Shown: piece by piece, positions 40,344-51,348 of the stretch
Position numbering within the stretch: the stretch's first letter is position 1
Layout of the letters: each line of letters begins with the position of its first letter
Source: Acholoe squamosa
Lineage: Eukaryota > Annelida > Polychaeta > Phyllodocida > Polynoidae
Assembly (NCBI GenBank): GCA_949317995.1
Contig: OX439035.1
Location: 6,964,427-7,028,426, forward strand
Length of the DNA: 64,000 nt
Reading direction: 5' to 3'
Translations under genes and position numbers: made by a program
Notes under the pieces: model-generated
Seen by the model: the letters and a program-made list of their open reading frames with translations, nothing else
Databases searched by the model: none
What the model was told of the DNA's origin: nothing

Positions 40344-41159
40344 TCAAATAAACAAACTTTTTTTTTTTTTTTGATTTAACAAGGAAGTGTCAGATGATTT
40401 TCTCATTAACCATAACAAACATTCATGACCAACCCGTGGTTTTTCATGTACCCATTCAATGGAACAGTAAGGACATTTTATTGTTTCAGTCCTATGATAC
40501 AAATTTGATTTTTGAATAAAATCATCAAAACATTTTTGATGTACTGGCTTATTGCAACAAATCATATAAGCAATGTTTCTAGTTTTTGTAGAAATAATCA
40601 TTTCAGTGTTGCATAATTTACAAAGCATGTATTCTAGTGACATTTTATGCAATCTTTGTCTTGTTTTATTTCTCAATTCTTTTGTTATTTCTGATAAAAC
40701 ATATTCGCTAGGATCTAAAGTGTCATCATGTTTTCTTTTTTTAGGTTTCATTAATGTTTCTACATGATAAATATATGGGATTTCGAGTAAGTCACAAGCA
40801 AAATCCATCATAGTAAAATAAAAATGTTGATAAGGCATTAATATGCAATACATTTTAAGGACTCGCGGTAAAAGCATAATATTTGATAAAACTAAATTGC
40901 CTATTTCATCCTGCAAATAAAAAGACAGGAAATAATCAGCGAAATATACAAGCGCCTCTACTTTGATTTTTTTTAAACGTGGCAAAGAATCAAAATAAGA
41001 CAAAGCCGAAATAATTTGTTCAGCTTCCTTGACTGACATATAAGGCTGGGAAGGAAAACTGACATCTATTATATCCTTTTCGTTGTCTTTGAAATGTATT
41101 CTACCTTCGAAATAAGAAATTCTAGTTTTTAATAGTTCATAATTAATTTTTATGATCAT
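40344..41159 (-). CDS. RING-like zinc-binding protein, putative ubiquitin ligase
   Basis: The 271 residues have a C-terminal Cys/His cluster C180-x2-C183, C201/C202, H207-x2-C210 and C229-x2-C232 (CKLCNTE, CCNKPVHQKC, CPYCSIEW), close to a RING finger but with one ligand position unclear. The N-terminal 130 residues are helical and contain a weak BTB-like stretch (VEALVYFADYFLSFYLQDEI). A basic KPKKRKHDD follows. Such proteins usually transfer ubiquitin with an E2 and recruit a target through the other domain. It is the most upstream gene of the minus-strand block, next to the control region, so it may be expressed early. Function is inference. Confidence 0.6.
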   Translation of the reverse strand: MIIKINYELLKTRISYFEGRIHFKDNEKDIIDVSFPSQPYMSVKEAEQIISALSYFDSLPRLKKIKVEALVYFADYFLSFYLQDEIGNLVLSNIMLLPRVLKMYCILMPYQHFYFTMMDFACDLLEIPYIYHVETLMKPKKRKHDDTLDPSEYVLSEITKELRNKTRQRLHKMSLEYMLCKLCNTEMIISTKTRNIAYMICCNKPVHQKCFDDFIQKSNLYHRTETIKCPYCSIEWVHEKPRVGHECLLWLMRKSSDTSLLNQKKKKSLFI

Positions 41160-42780
41160 TTTTTTCCAAATCTTTTATCTAAAATTCAAATAATTTACTT
41201 TTACAAACTCAGGTTATCCTCTCTTAACTCGTAAATAGAGCAAAATGTAATATTCGGACAATATCTTTGTCCTTTGTGGTTGTTTTTTGTCAACAACCCA
41301 AACCTTAGGACATCTTGAAAATTGATCTTTTATTGTGATTATTATGTCAACAAACCACAACTTAGATATGGATCCCTTGTGCGATTATTTTTGTTATGGA
41401 TCCCTTGTTGCGATTATTTTCGTTAACAAATCACAACCAACACAAATGCAACATTAGGACATCTTAGATATATGAGTCCCTTGTTGTGATTATTTCTGTT
41501 GACAAACCAAACAATCAAAATAATTTGATATTAGTCCCTTTGTTGTAATTATTTTGTAGACAAACCACAACTAACACATATGTAATATCAGGACAACTTA
41601 AATATTAGTCCCTTCTAAATCCAACTTTGTGTTTAATCTCAAAAACATTTCTGAGAGTTCTAAATTCAGAATAACTCAGTAGAGGTCACAGTCAAGTTTC
41701 TAAAGCTAACAGAAAACTTTAGACAATTGAAACTTTCATAAAGTTATAAGAAAGCTATTCTAAGACCACTAAATCCCAACTGACACAACAATTTTCAGTA
41801 ATATTGAAAGCCTACCTAGCCTAAACTGATATAAATATCAAAATCTGACTGAGTACTTACCCTTAGAGACTATCACACTATTAAATCCAAAATAACGCAA
41901 TATCCAATAAAAATGTTTCCATAGGCAGAGCCTTTTCTACAAAGGTGGGAGAAATGTTTTCTGAGACCAATAAAGCTTAAGAAACTTAAACAATAAATAC
42001 CTATCCTAAGTTAACAAAAATGTTTGACTGAGTATTTACTTTTAGAAACTCTCAAACTAGTAAATAAAACTGGCAAGATGCTATGAAAGCCTACCTAGCC
42101 TAAACTGATATAAATATTAAAGTCTGAATGAGTATTAGTTCTTAGAGACTCTCACTATTAAATCCAAAATAACACAATATCCAATGAAAATGTTTCTGCA
42201 GGCAGAGCCTTTTTTTACAAAGGTGAGAGAAAAGTTTTCTGAGACCATTGATGTCAAAGAAACTCAAGCAATAAATACCTAGCCTAAGCTGACAGAAATG
42301 TCCGACTGAGAATTTACTCTCAGACTAGTAAATTCAAAATAATGCAATATGTTATGAAAACCTCTCTAAAGTCAGGGGGAAACTGATAGCTCATCACAGC
42401 AATTGCAGGTGGGACCATAACCAATCTGTCCCTTTGCACCAGCATTATGTTTTGTGTTGGTTATGCTAGGAATCGAACCCAGTTACCTTCAAGGGCTGTG
42501 ATTGGCTGTCAAAATTCGGTGTGCAGAAATCTTTCTGAAGCTAGGACAAATCAATTTTAAAAGTAAAGAAACTTCAATGAACGCATGAAAATTCTTTTCT
42601 GAAACTGCTGAATTAAAACTAACACAGCAAAATTTAATTCCATACAAACCATCCCTAGCCTCAGCTTGAGAAAATAGCTAAGTCTAACGCTGTATTTGTT
42701 CTCAGAGAGTTTTTAATTCAGAATAACTAAGAAACTCTCAGACGTGTAAATTCAAAGCCAAAGCAGAGGATAAACGAGAG
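41160..42780. other. Non-coding part of the element, degenerate repeats
   Basis: Bases 41250-41620 hold about five degenerate copies of a 60-90 bp unit with TTGTTGTGATTATTT and ACAAACCACAAC. From 41620 to 42780, loose repeats with CCTAGCCTAAGCTGA and ATTTTCTGAGACCA resemble the sequence at 45840-47200. No ORF above 60 codons. Confidence 0.6.
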
Positions 42781-45440
42781 TTTTACCTGTTCTGCCTTCA
42801 ACCAAAAATAGCCATAGGCTGGCTACAGCCAATCTGCTCAGCACAGTACAGGGGCGTACCTCTGGTAGCCCAAGCAGTGCACTGTCCAGAATAGTCTACC
42901 TCCTCCAGTACAGTGGCGTATCACCATGAAAGCCAAAGCAGTGGAGAAACTAGAGAGTTAGTTTTACCTGTTCCGCCTTCGACCAAAATAGCCATAGGCT
43001 GGCTACAGCCAATCTGCTCAGCACAGTACAGGGGCGTACCTCTGGTAGCCCAAGCAGTGCACTGTCCAGAATAGTCTACCTCCTCCAGTACAGTGGCGTA
43101 TCACCATGAAAGCCAAAGCAGTGGAGAAACTAGAGAGTTAGTTTTACTTGTTCCGCCTTCGACCAAAATAGCCATGGGCTGGCTACAGCCAATCTGCTCA
43201 GCACAGTACAGGGGCGTACCTCTGGTAGCCCAAGCAGTGCACTGTCCAGAATAGTCTACCTCCTCCAGTACAGTGGCGTATCACCATGAAAGCCAAAGCA
43301 GTGGAGAAACTAGAGAGTTAGTTTTACCTGTTCCGCCTTCGACCAAAATAGCCATAGGCTGGCTACAGCCAATCTGCTCAGCACAGTACAGGGGCGTACC
43401 TCTGGTAGCCCAAGCAGTGCACTGTCCAGAATAGTCTACCTCCTCCAGTACAGTGGCGTATCACCATGAAAGCCAAAGCAGTGGAGAAACTAGAGAGTTA
43501 GTTTTACTTGTTCTGCCTTCGACCAAAATAGCCATGGGCTGGCTACAGCCAATCTGCTCAGCACAGTACAGGGGCGTACCTCTGGTAGCCCAAGCAGTGC
43601 ACTGTCCAGAATAGTCTACCTCCTCCAGTACAGTGGCGTATCACCATGAAAGCCAAAGCAGTGGAGAAACTAGAGTGTTAGTTTTACCTGTTCCGCCTTC
43701 GACCAAAATAGCCATAGGCTGGCTACAGCCAATCTGCTCAGCACAGTACAGGGGCGTACCTCTGGTAGCCCAAGCAGTGCACTGTCCAGAATAGTCTACC
43801 TCCTCCAGTACAGTGGCGTATCACCATGAAAGCCAAAGCAGTGGAGAAACTAGAGAGTTAGTTTTACTTGTTCCGCCTTCGACCAAAATAGCCATGGGCT
43901 GGCTACAGCCAATCTGCTCAGCACAGTACAGGGGCGTACCTCTGGTAGCCCAAGCAGTGCACTGTCCAGAATAGTCTACCTCCTCCAGTACAGTGGCGTA
44001 TCACCATGAAAGCCAAAGCAGTGGAGAAACTAGAGAGTTAGTTTTACTTGTTCCGCCTTCAACCAAAATAGCCATGGGCTGGCTACAGCCAATCTGCTCA
44101 GCACAGTACAGGGGCGTACCTCTGGTAGCCCAAGCAGTGCACTGTCCAGAATAGTCTACCTCCTCCAGTACAGTGGCGTATCACCATGAAAGCCAAAGCA
44201 GTGGAGAAACTAGAGAGTTAGTTTTACTTGTTCCGCCTTCGACCAAAATAGCCATAGGCTGGCTACAGCCAATCTGCTCAGCACAGTACAGGGGCGTACC
44301 TCTGGTAGCCCAAGCAGTGCACTGTCCAGAATAGTCTACCTCCTCCAGTACAGTGGCGTATCACCATGAAAGCCAAAGCAGTGGAGAAACTAGAGAGTTA
44401 GTTTTACCTGTTCCGCCTTCGACCAAAATAGCCATAGGCTGGCTACAGCCAATCTGCTCAGCACAGTACAGGGGCGTACCTCTGGTAGCCCAAGCAGTGC
44501 ACTGTCCAGAATAGTCTACCTCCTCCAGTACAGTGGCGTATCACCATGAAAGCCAAAGCAGTGGAGAAACTAGAGAGTTAGTTTTACTTGTTCTGCCTTC
44601 GACCAAAATAGCCATGGGCTGGCTACAGCCAATCTGCTCAGCACAGTACAGGGGCGTACCTCTGGTAGCCCAAGCAGTGCACTGTCCAGAATAGTCTACC
44701 TCCTCCAGTACAGTGGCGTATCACCATGAAAGCCAAAGCAGTGGAGAAACTAGAGAGTTAGTTTTACCTGTTCCGCCTTCGACCAAAATAGCCATAGGCT
44801 GGCTACAGCCAATCTGCTCAGCACAGTACAGGGGCGTACCTCTGGTAGCCCAAGCAGTGCACTGTCCAGAATAGTCTACCTCCTCCAGTACAGTGGCATA
44901 TCACCATGAAAGCCAAAGCAGTGGAGAAACTAGAGAGTTAGTTTTACTTGTTCCGCCTTCGACCAAAATAGCCATGGGCTGGCTACAGCCAATCTGCTCA
45001 GCACAGTACAGGGGCGTACCTCTGGTAGCCCAAGCAGTGCACTGTCCAGAATAGTCTACCTCCTCCAGTACAGTGGCGTATCACCATGAAAGCCAAAGCA
45101 GTGGAGAAACTAGAGAGTTAGTTTTACCTGTTCCGCCTTCGACCAAAATAGCCATGGGCTGGCTACAGCCAATCTGCTCAGCACAGTACAGGGGCGTACC
45201 TCTGGTAGCCCAAGCAGTGCACTGTCCAGAATAGTCTACCTCCTCCAGTACAGTGGCTGTCACCATGAAAGCCAAAGCAGTGGAGAAACTAGAGAGTTAG
45301 TTTTACCTGTTCTGCCTTCAACCAAAATAGCCATGAGTGGCTACAGTCCATCTGCTCAGCACAGTACAGGAGGGTACCTCTGGTAGCCCAAGCAAAGCAC
45401 TTTCCAGAAAAGTAACTTCAGCTTCAATGGCGTTATCCTG
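42781..45440. repeat. 180-bp satellite, 14 full copies plus a partial one
   Basis: Units begin near 42781, 42962 and then every 180 bp up to 45122; a diverged copy follows at 45301. Copies are nearly identical but often alternate between two forms (TTTTACCTG with CCATAGG, and TTTTACTTG with CCATGGG), which points to a two-unit higher-order repeat. On the minus strand each unit contains GGAACAG/GTAAAA, a 5' splice-site-like string. There is no ORF of credible length. Confidence 0.95.
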
Positions 45441-46389
45441 CTGACAAAAGACTTTATGTATTATCACACAATGCTCTCATTCATTATTATACACTATTCC
45501 TGTTTTAATCCAATCCCTCAATGACTAATCATATCAAACTCATAAGCTATTCAACTTTCCCATATTTCAGAGCCTCCCAGCCTCAGCTAGGAAAAACATT
45601 TAATTGCAACTCTGTATTCAATCTTAGAAACATTTTTGAAAGTTCTAAATTCAAAATAACTTAGTTGAGACCTTTGCTTCAGAAGGCCTTTCTTAGACTG
45701 CTAAATCCTAAACTAACACAAAAATATTTAATAATATTAAGAGCCAACCTAGTCTAAGCTTATAGATGTAACAAAGTCCCACTGAGTACTTACCCTTAGA
45801 AACTTTGACATGATAGCACAGTATCCAATGAACACCTTTCTATTCTCAGAGGCATTTCTGTAAATGTGGCAGAAACCTAGCCTATGCTGAGAAAAATGCC
45901 CAATTGAGCATTTAGTATCGGAAACTTTCAAACTGTTAAATTCAAAGTAGCAAACATTTTCTGAAACTATCAAATCTGAAGAAAGTCATACAATAAATAT
46001 CCAGCCTAAGCTTACAAAAATGCCCAACTGATTATTTACTCTCAAAACCTCTCAGGGCACTTAAATTAAAATAAAACAATATGGCATGAAAACTTCTCTA
46101 AGGCGAGAGAAATTTCTACAAAGGTGACAGAAACATTTTCTTAGATCATCAAATCCATGAAAAACTTAAGCAATAAATACCTAGCCTAAGCTTTCATAAA
46201 TGTTCATGGAGTCCAACAGTTTAAAATCCAAAGTATCCAGACAGAAAACTTTCTAAGTCCAGCTTTGCATTTAACTCCAAGCCTCAAGCCTACAGTTAAG
46301 TCTAACTGAGAAAACCTTTCTAAGATATAAATTGTCCAAACAGAAACACTTCTAAAACTTCCTAAGTCAAAATATAGAAACAACTTTAC
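45441..46389. other. Non-coding repeats, intron-like
   Basis: From about 45840 the sequence recurs at 46735-47200, roughly 900 bp away, at high similarity (for example TATCGGAAACTTTCAAACT). It lies downstream, on the minus strand, of the candidate leader exon ending at 46390, so it would be the start of its intron. Confidence 0.5.
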
Positions 46390-46447
46390 CTTGCTGAAGT
46401 TTCCCTCTAGTGGTCAGGGTGAGACTGAGAGCCTGCGCCTTATATAG
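46390..46447 (-). promoter_or_regulatory. Promoter/leader module A: TATA box and 5' splice site
   Basis: On the minus strand CTATATAAGG (46447-46438) is followed by an initiator-like CTCTCAGTCTC and, about 50 nt downstream, CAGCAAG/GTAAAG (donor at 46390/46389). Upstream there is a CCATTGG box and a CCTCTTCTGC motif (about 46505-46530). It looks like a complete core promoter with a very short spliced leader exon. It is related to modules B and C. Confidence 0.55.
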
Positions 46448-47320
46448 CTCTACTCAAAGTTCTAAAAATGAATTTTCATGAAATAAACATAATATGCTGT
46501 GGAGGACCAATGGCTGAGCAGAAGAGGTGGGACTCCTACCAAGAAAGACCAATCAAATTTCAGTCCAAAAATTTATAATCTAAAATCTTTCTCAGCATAT
46601 TCAAAGTAAATAAGTATCATAAAATAAATAGAAACTTTTCAAAGCAGAGAGAAAACCTCTCTGAGATTCAAAGTATCCAAACAAAAGCCTTTCTAAAACT
46701 TTCTAAGTCCAGCTCTGCATTTACACTTTTCTACACCCAGAGGCATTTTTGTAAAGGTGGCAGAAACCTAGCCTATGTTGAGAAAAATTTCCAAGTGAGC
46801 ATTTACTATCGGAAACTTTCAAACTATTAAATTCAAAGTAGCAAACATTTTCTGAAACTATTAAATCTGAAGAAAGTCATACAATAAATACCCAGCCTAA
46901 GCTTACAAAAATGTCCAACTGATTATTTACTCTCAAAATCTCTCAGGGCACTTAAATTAAAATAAAACAATATGCCATGAAAACTTCTCTAAGGCGAGAG
47001 AAATGTCTACAAAGGTGACAGAAACATTTTCTTAGACCATCAAATCCATGAAAAACTTAAGCAATAAATACCTAGCCTAAGCTTTCATAAATGTTCATGG
47101 AGTCCAACAGTTTAAAATCCAAAGTATCCAGACAGAAAACTTTCTAAGTCCAGCTCTGCATTTACCTCCAAGCCCCAAGCCTACAGCTAAGTCTAACAGT
47201 TTGCTTTTACCTAACTTAATACCTATGCCTCAAACCTACAGCTAAGTCTAACAGAGAAAACTCCTCTGAGATCTAAAGCACCAAAAGCTTTTATCTATCA
47301 GAACATAGAAACAGACTCAC

Positions 47321-47446
47321 CTTGCAAATGCTGCTCCCAAGTGCCTAATGCCCAAGTGCTCAGTGTCCATGTACCTTTTATAGGTCCAAAAGAGGAGGAG
47401 CCATATAATCTATGCAGAAGAGGCGGTGTCCATGTACCTTATATAG
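47321..47446 (-). promoter_or_regulatory. Promoter/leader module B: two TATA boxes and 5' splice site
   Basis: On the minus strand CTATATAAGG (47446-47437) and CTATAAAAGG (47383-47374) each precede GTACATGGACAC. The second leads to GCATTTGCAAG/GTGAGT, a near-perfect 5' splice site with the donor at 47321/47320. CCGCCTCTTCTGC lies between the two boxes. The layout repeats exactly in module C, 1,854 bp away. Confidence 0.6.
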
Positions 47447-49174
47447 ACCCAAAAGAGGAGGAGCCATGTAAGCTATGCAGAATAGGCGGGACTCCTTAGT
47501 ACCCTTAACATAATATATGCATTACATCATGGAATTTTCCTGAAGCACACTTCCATCTGGTGAGATTCATAGGAACCATCCTGCAGCTCTCTGCACCTTT
47601 CAATGTAGCTTGTCTCTGTGAATGCTATAATAAAAAACTCGTGTGAGCAACTCATGAAACCAAAGCATACAGTGTACCATTATGCTACTCATCTTCCATC
47701 TGCAGGGATTCATAGGAACAATCCTGCAGCTCTCTGCATCTTTCCATGATACTTGTCTCTATAAGTATCATAATAAAAAACTCATGTGAGTTACTCATGA
47801 AAACAAAGCATACAGTGTATGCTATAATACTGTATAGTAATTTTTTATTACTATATTATAACTACGCAGTTCCTTTCAGCAATGGAATTTTCAATTACAA
47901 ACTGCGCAATTTCTTTTCAGCTAGCTCATAGAGGGATAGGAAACATTGTTTTTGTTCCAAAATTTTCACTTTAGACCTTTATTCCATGCATCACAGTAGA
48001 ATAGTCCCTATAGCTCTCTGTGCTGGATCATTGCTGAAGGGTTCCTACTCCACCCATCATCCCTGCTATATAAGCTATAGATGGCTACCATCTCCAATCT
48101 GTAATAATGTGTGCATGTATGTATTGTTAGAGTCTTTTAAAGTATCTCTACCTCTGTGTTATCCTATGTGCAAGACAGCATTGTTAGAGATATACAAACC
48201 TGTATGTGTGTCTATGTATCTCTGCTAGTCCTGTGTATTACTACTACTACATAGCCCTGCTCACACCAGTAACCTAGTTACACACGAGTGGCAGAGCTAG
48301 TGTTTACAGTAACAAAGTGAGTCCTCTGGCTGCAGCTGTCTGTGTTTCCCATTAGTACCAGGAGTATCCATACAGGAGGAGGAGGGACCTACCATGAAAC
48401 CTCTGTCCTATCTATGATACTGCCCTCTTTGTAGGCATTATTAAAAAACTGTTATGAGTTACTCATGAGTTGCAATGCAGCTTATAGTGAGAAAAACGAG
48501 TGTAAACAAAATGCAGTCTTGGACTGCTTCTCACTTTGTCTATGGACCAATCAATGCAATTTCTTCTTGTACATGTTTAAGGGTATTAGACACACAATTC
48601 GTTTAATGTAATTGTGTGTCTATATCAAGCTTTTCTAGGAGAAAAGTTGAGTTTAGCTCCATTCACGTTTTGCATGATTCTGAGTTTGTTTACCAACCGA
48701 TTTTCAAGCTGATTTTTTCTTCTTAAAGGACAACTCGGGGGCTACATTTTATTTTATATATCCAGCATCTATCTCTAGTCCTTGTATGTTAAAATGACTA
48801 AAACGGCAAAATACAAGTATCAAAATGCACTGCATTAATAGATTGAAGTAAATTTCAGTCCAAAAATTTATAATCTAAAATTTGTCTCAGCAAATTCAAA
48901 GTAATTAAGTATCATAAAAGAAAAAGAAACTTTCCAAAGCAGAGAGAAAACCTCTCTGAGATCCAAAGTATCCAAACAGAAGCCTTTCTAAAACTTTCTA
49001 AGTCCAGCTCTGCATTTACCTCCAAGCCCCAAGCCTACAGCTAAGTCTAACAGTTTGCTTTTACCTAACTTAATACCTATGCCTCAAACCTACAGCTAAG
49101 TCTAACAGAGAAAACTCCTCTGAGATCTAAAGTACCAAAAGCTTTTATCTATCAGAACATAGAAACAGACTCAC
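47447..49174. other. Non-coding repeats between modules B and C
   Basis: Bases 47540-47690 and 47695-47815 are direct repeats with ATTCATAGGAAC, AATCCTGCAGCTCTCTGCA and ATAATAAAAAACTC. A related unit ends near 48470. Bases 48843-49175 copy sequence from about 46553-46727 and 47136-47321, giving module C its intron-like part. A plus-strand CTATATAAGC lies near 48066. No credible ORF. Confidence 0.5.
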
Positions 49175-49300
49175 CTTGCAAATGCTGCTCCCAAGTGCCT
49201 AGTGCCCAAGTGCTCAGTGTCCATGTACCTTTTATAGGTCCAAAAGAGGAGGAGCCATATAAGCTATGCAGAAGAGGCGGTGTCCATGTACCTTATATAG
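49175..49300 (-). promoter_or_regulatory. Promoter/leader module C: two TATA boxes and 5' splice site
   Basis: It has the same order as module B: CTATATAAGG (49300-49291), a CGCCTCTTCTGC motif, CTATAAAAGG (49237-49228), then GCATTTGCAAG/GTGAGT with the donor at 49175/49174. A GC-box-like GAGTCCCGCCTC lies just upstream (about 49335-49347). Every landmark is conserved relative to module B, although the surrounding sequence has diverged slightly. Confidence 0.6.
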
Positions 49301-49390
49301 ACCTAAAAGAGGAGGAGCCATGTAAGCTATGCAGAAGAGGCGGGACTCCTCAGTACCCTAGCTAGTGTGTAGCCATATATGACATATATC

Positions 49391-49597
49391 AACATAATAT
49401 ATTCTCTTCCTTATAAGGCGTAAAAACTAAGACGTAGAAAACCATATACGGCATAACATATCAACATAATATATTCTCTTCCTTATAAGGCGTAAAAAGT
49501 AAGATGTAGAAAACCATATACGGCATAACATATCAACATAATATATTCTCTTCCTTATAAGGCGTAAAAAGTAAGACGTAGAAAACCATATACGGCA
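49391..49597. repeat. Three 72-bp repeats with perfect CArG boxes
   Basis: CCTTATAAGG occurs at 49409-49418, 49481-49490 and 49553-49562, exactly 72 bp apart, within near-identical units. The sequence fits the serum response factor consensus CC(A/T)6GG. The array lies just upstream, on the minus strand, of promoter module C and looks like an enhancer. A 76-codon repetitive ORF across it is an artefact. Confidence 0.8.
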
Positions 49598-49819
49598 TAA
49601 CATATGCAGAACGTAACTCATGCTGCTCCTCTCCTTCTCACACAAACATACTAACACACATACACAGCAGGCTTGGAACCGTGTGACTCAGTGACATAGC
49701 CACCATGGAGCTACTATTTACAGTGCACCTTTTTACCACAGATAAAAAGTCAGGTTAAAAACTAACTACGCAGTGCCTTATTCTAACCTAACTGCGCAAT
49801 AAGAATAAGATTTTCCCAC

Positions 49820-50080
49820 CCTGTTTTTGTCAAGTATATTAGCATAATACATGCATTCTTACTGCGTAGTTCCTGTTTTTGTAAGGCATATTAACATAAT
49901 ACATGTATTTACACTGCGTATTTCCTGTTTTTGTCAGGTATATTAGCATAATACATGCATTCTTACTGCGTAGTTCCTGTTTTTGTCAGGCATATTAACA
50001 TAATACATGTATTTACACTGCGTAGTTCCTATTTTTATAAGCTATATTAACATAATACATGTATTGTCTTTGCGTAGTAG
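49820..50080. repeat. 52-bp tandem repeat, about five copies
   Basis: Units share ATTAACATAATACATG and ACTGCGTAGTTCCTG, alternating slightly between two forms. No ORF. It lies upstream of the CArG repeats in the control region. Confidence 0.8.
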
Positions 50081-51172
50081 ATGGACATTTTACTTAAGAC
50101 GTAAAAGCTAACTGGTTTCATCCAGATAACAAGTGGTCTAGTAAAAACACAGCTAGCTCGTTTTTAGCTCTACACAGTAAAAACTGGATAGTCTATCCCT
50201 TATGGTTGCAGGCTAAACAATGACGGTTACAATGTATCAAATCAAACGGACTAGCAAATCATATTTGAATGCTAATACATAAACAGCAAACTATAGCTAG
50301 CCTTTTACAGTGAGCAGCTAAAATTCTGTATAAGCTGCTCACTGCAACTATATAGCGAGCACTTCATTTTGATATGTGTATGGCCACAACCCATATCTAA
50401 AAAGTCAAGAGAGTAACTCATGCCGCTCCTCTCCTTCTCACACAAACATACTAACACCCCTACACAGCCAACATAGAAAGCTAGATGAGAAACATAAATG
50501 GGACCGTTATGTCAAATACTCATGTATAGGTCAGGCTCTGTATGTAAGCCTGTTCCATGCATAGGTCTGGGTGAAAAGGTTCTCAATGTTATATAAACCG
50601 ATCAACCTTGAGTAAAAGCTCTACCCATCTCTCTCTTAGGCTTTACCTGACTCTCTTAGTCTTCGCAGGTCTCCCTCTCAAGCTTTGCCCTTAGGGGAAA
50701 CAGCCTCCTCAGTGTGTATCAATATTTAATATAATTCACATTTTAGATTGTAACATGTACTTTTCCCTTTTGCCCATGGCTTTATTATAAGCTGCTCGCT
50801 ATAGTTGCTCTAAACACTTCATTTTAAAACAGAGCATTGTGATAACACTATAATTACATAGTGAGCAGCTTAAATCCCTTCTGCTCATAACTTTATTATA
50901 AGCTGCTCACTGTGATGGGATTGTGATTGCACTTCATTTTAGAGCAGAGCATCATGATGATACTGGTACTGCATGTCATCCCATCTGGAGGGACATATAA
51001 GAACTATCTTAAATCCCTTTTGCCTATCATTTAAGAGCAAAGCATCATGATGACACTGCTGCTACACGTCCTCCCATCTGGAGGGATCTATAAGAACTAT
51101 AACTACATAGATAGCTCTCCCATCTGGAGGCATTTAAAAGAACTAATTAAAAGCACAAGGAGATGTTAATCT

Positions 51173-51176
<4 letters not shown>
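50081..51176. other. Non-coding end of the control region
   Basis: Recurring GCTGCTCACT / AGTGAGCAGC motifs in both orientations (50300-50360, 50785-50920) and three copies of CCCATCTGGAGG followed by an ATAAGAAC-like string (50980-51145) are present. Bases 50404-50465 copy 49620-49670 (CTCCTCTCCTTCTCACACAA). No gene was recognised. Confidence 0.5.
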
Positions 51177-51213
<37 letters not shown>

Positions 51214-51230
51214 AAATATATATATATCTA
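51177..51230. repeat. (TA)n microsatellite
   Basis: There is an uninterrupted TA run of about 32 bp followed by a second short run, immediately inside the right TIR. It is a likely length-variable site. Confidence 0.9.
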
Positions 51231-51348
51231 TAAACGATCTCTTTTATAGATATATTTATAGATGACCTCTTTTATAAATAATCTAAATATATCTATAAAC
51301 AACCTCTTTTATACATAATCTAAATATATCTATAAACGACCTCTTTTA
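51222..51348 (-). repeat. Right TIR, inner part
   Basis: About four diverged copies of the ATAAACGACCTCTTTTATA unit correspond to the inner tandem part of the left TIR in inverted orientation. They are cut off from the outer part by the nested transposon. The last three bases, TTA (51346-51348), are the left copy of its target duplication. Confidence 0.85.

Noticed and set aside
42440-42500. B-box-like GGTTCGATTCC on the minus strand, possible tRNA or SINE
   Set aside because: No A box at the right distance and no cloverleaf could be formed.
42781-45440. Tandem array as coding repeat (180 bp is a multiple of three)
   Set aside because: Every frame is closed by a stop within a unit; the 64-codon ORF at 45081-45275 exists only because the last unit has lost a base.
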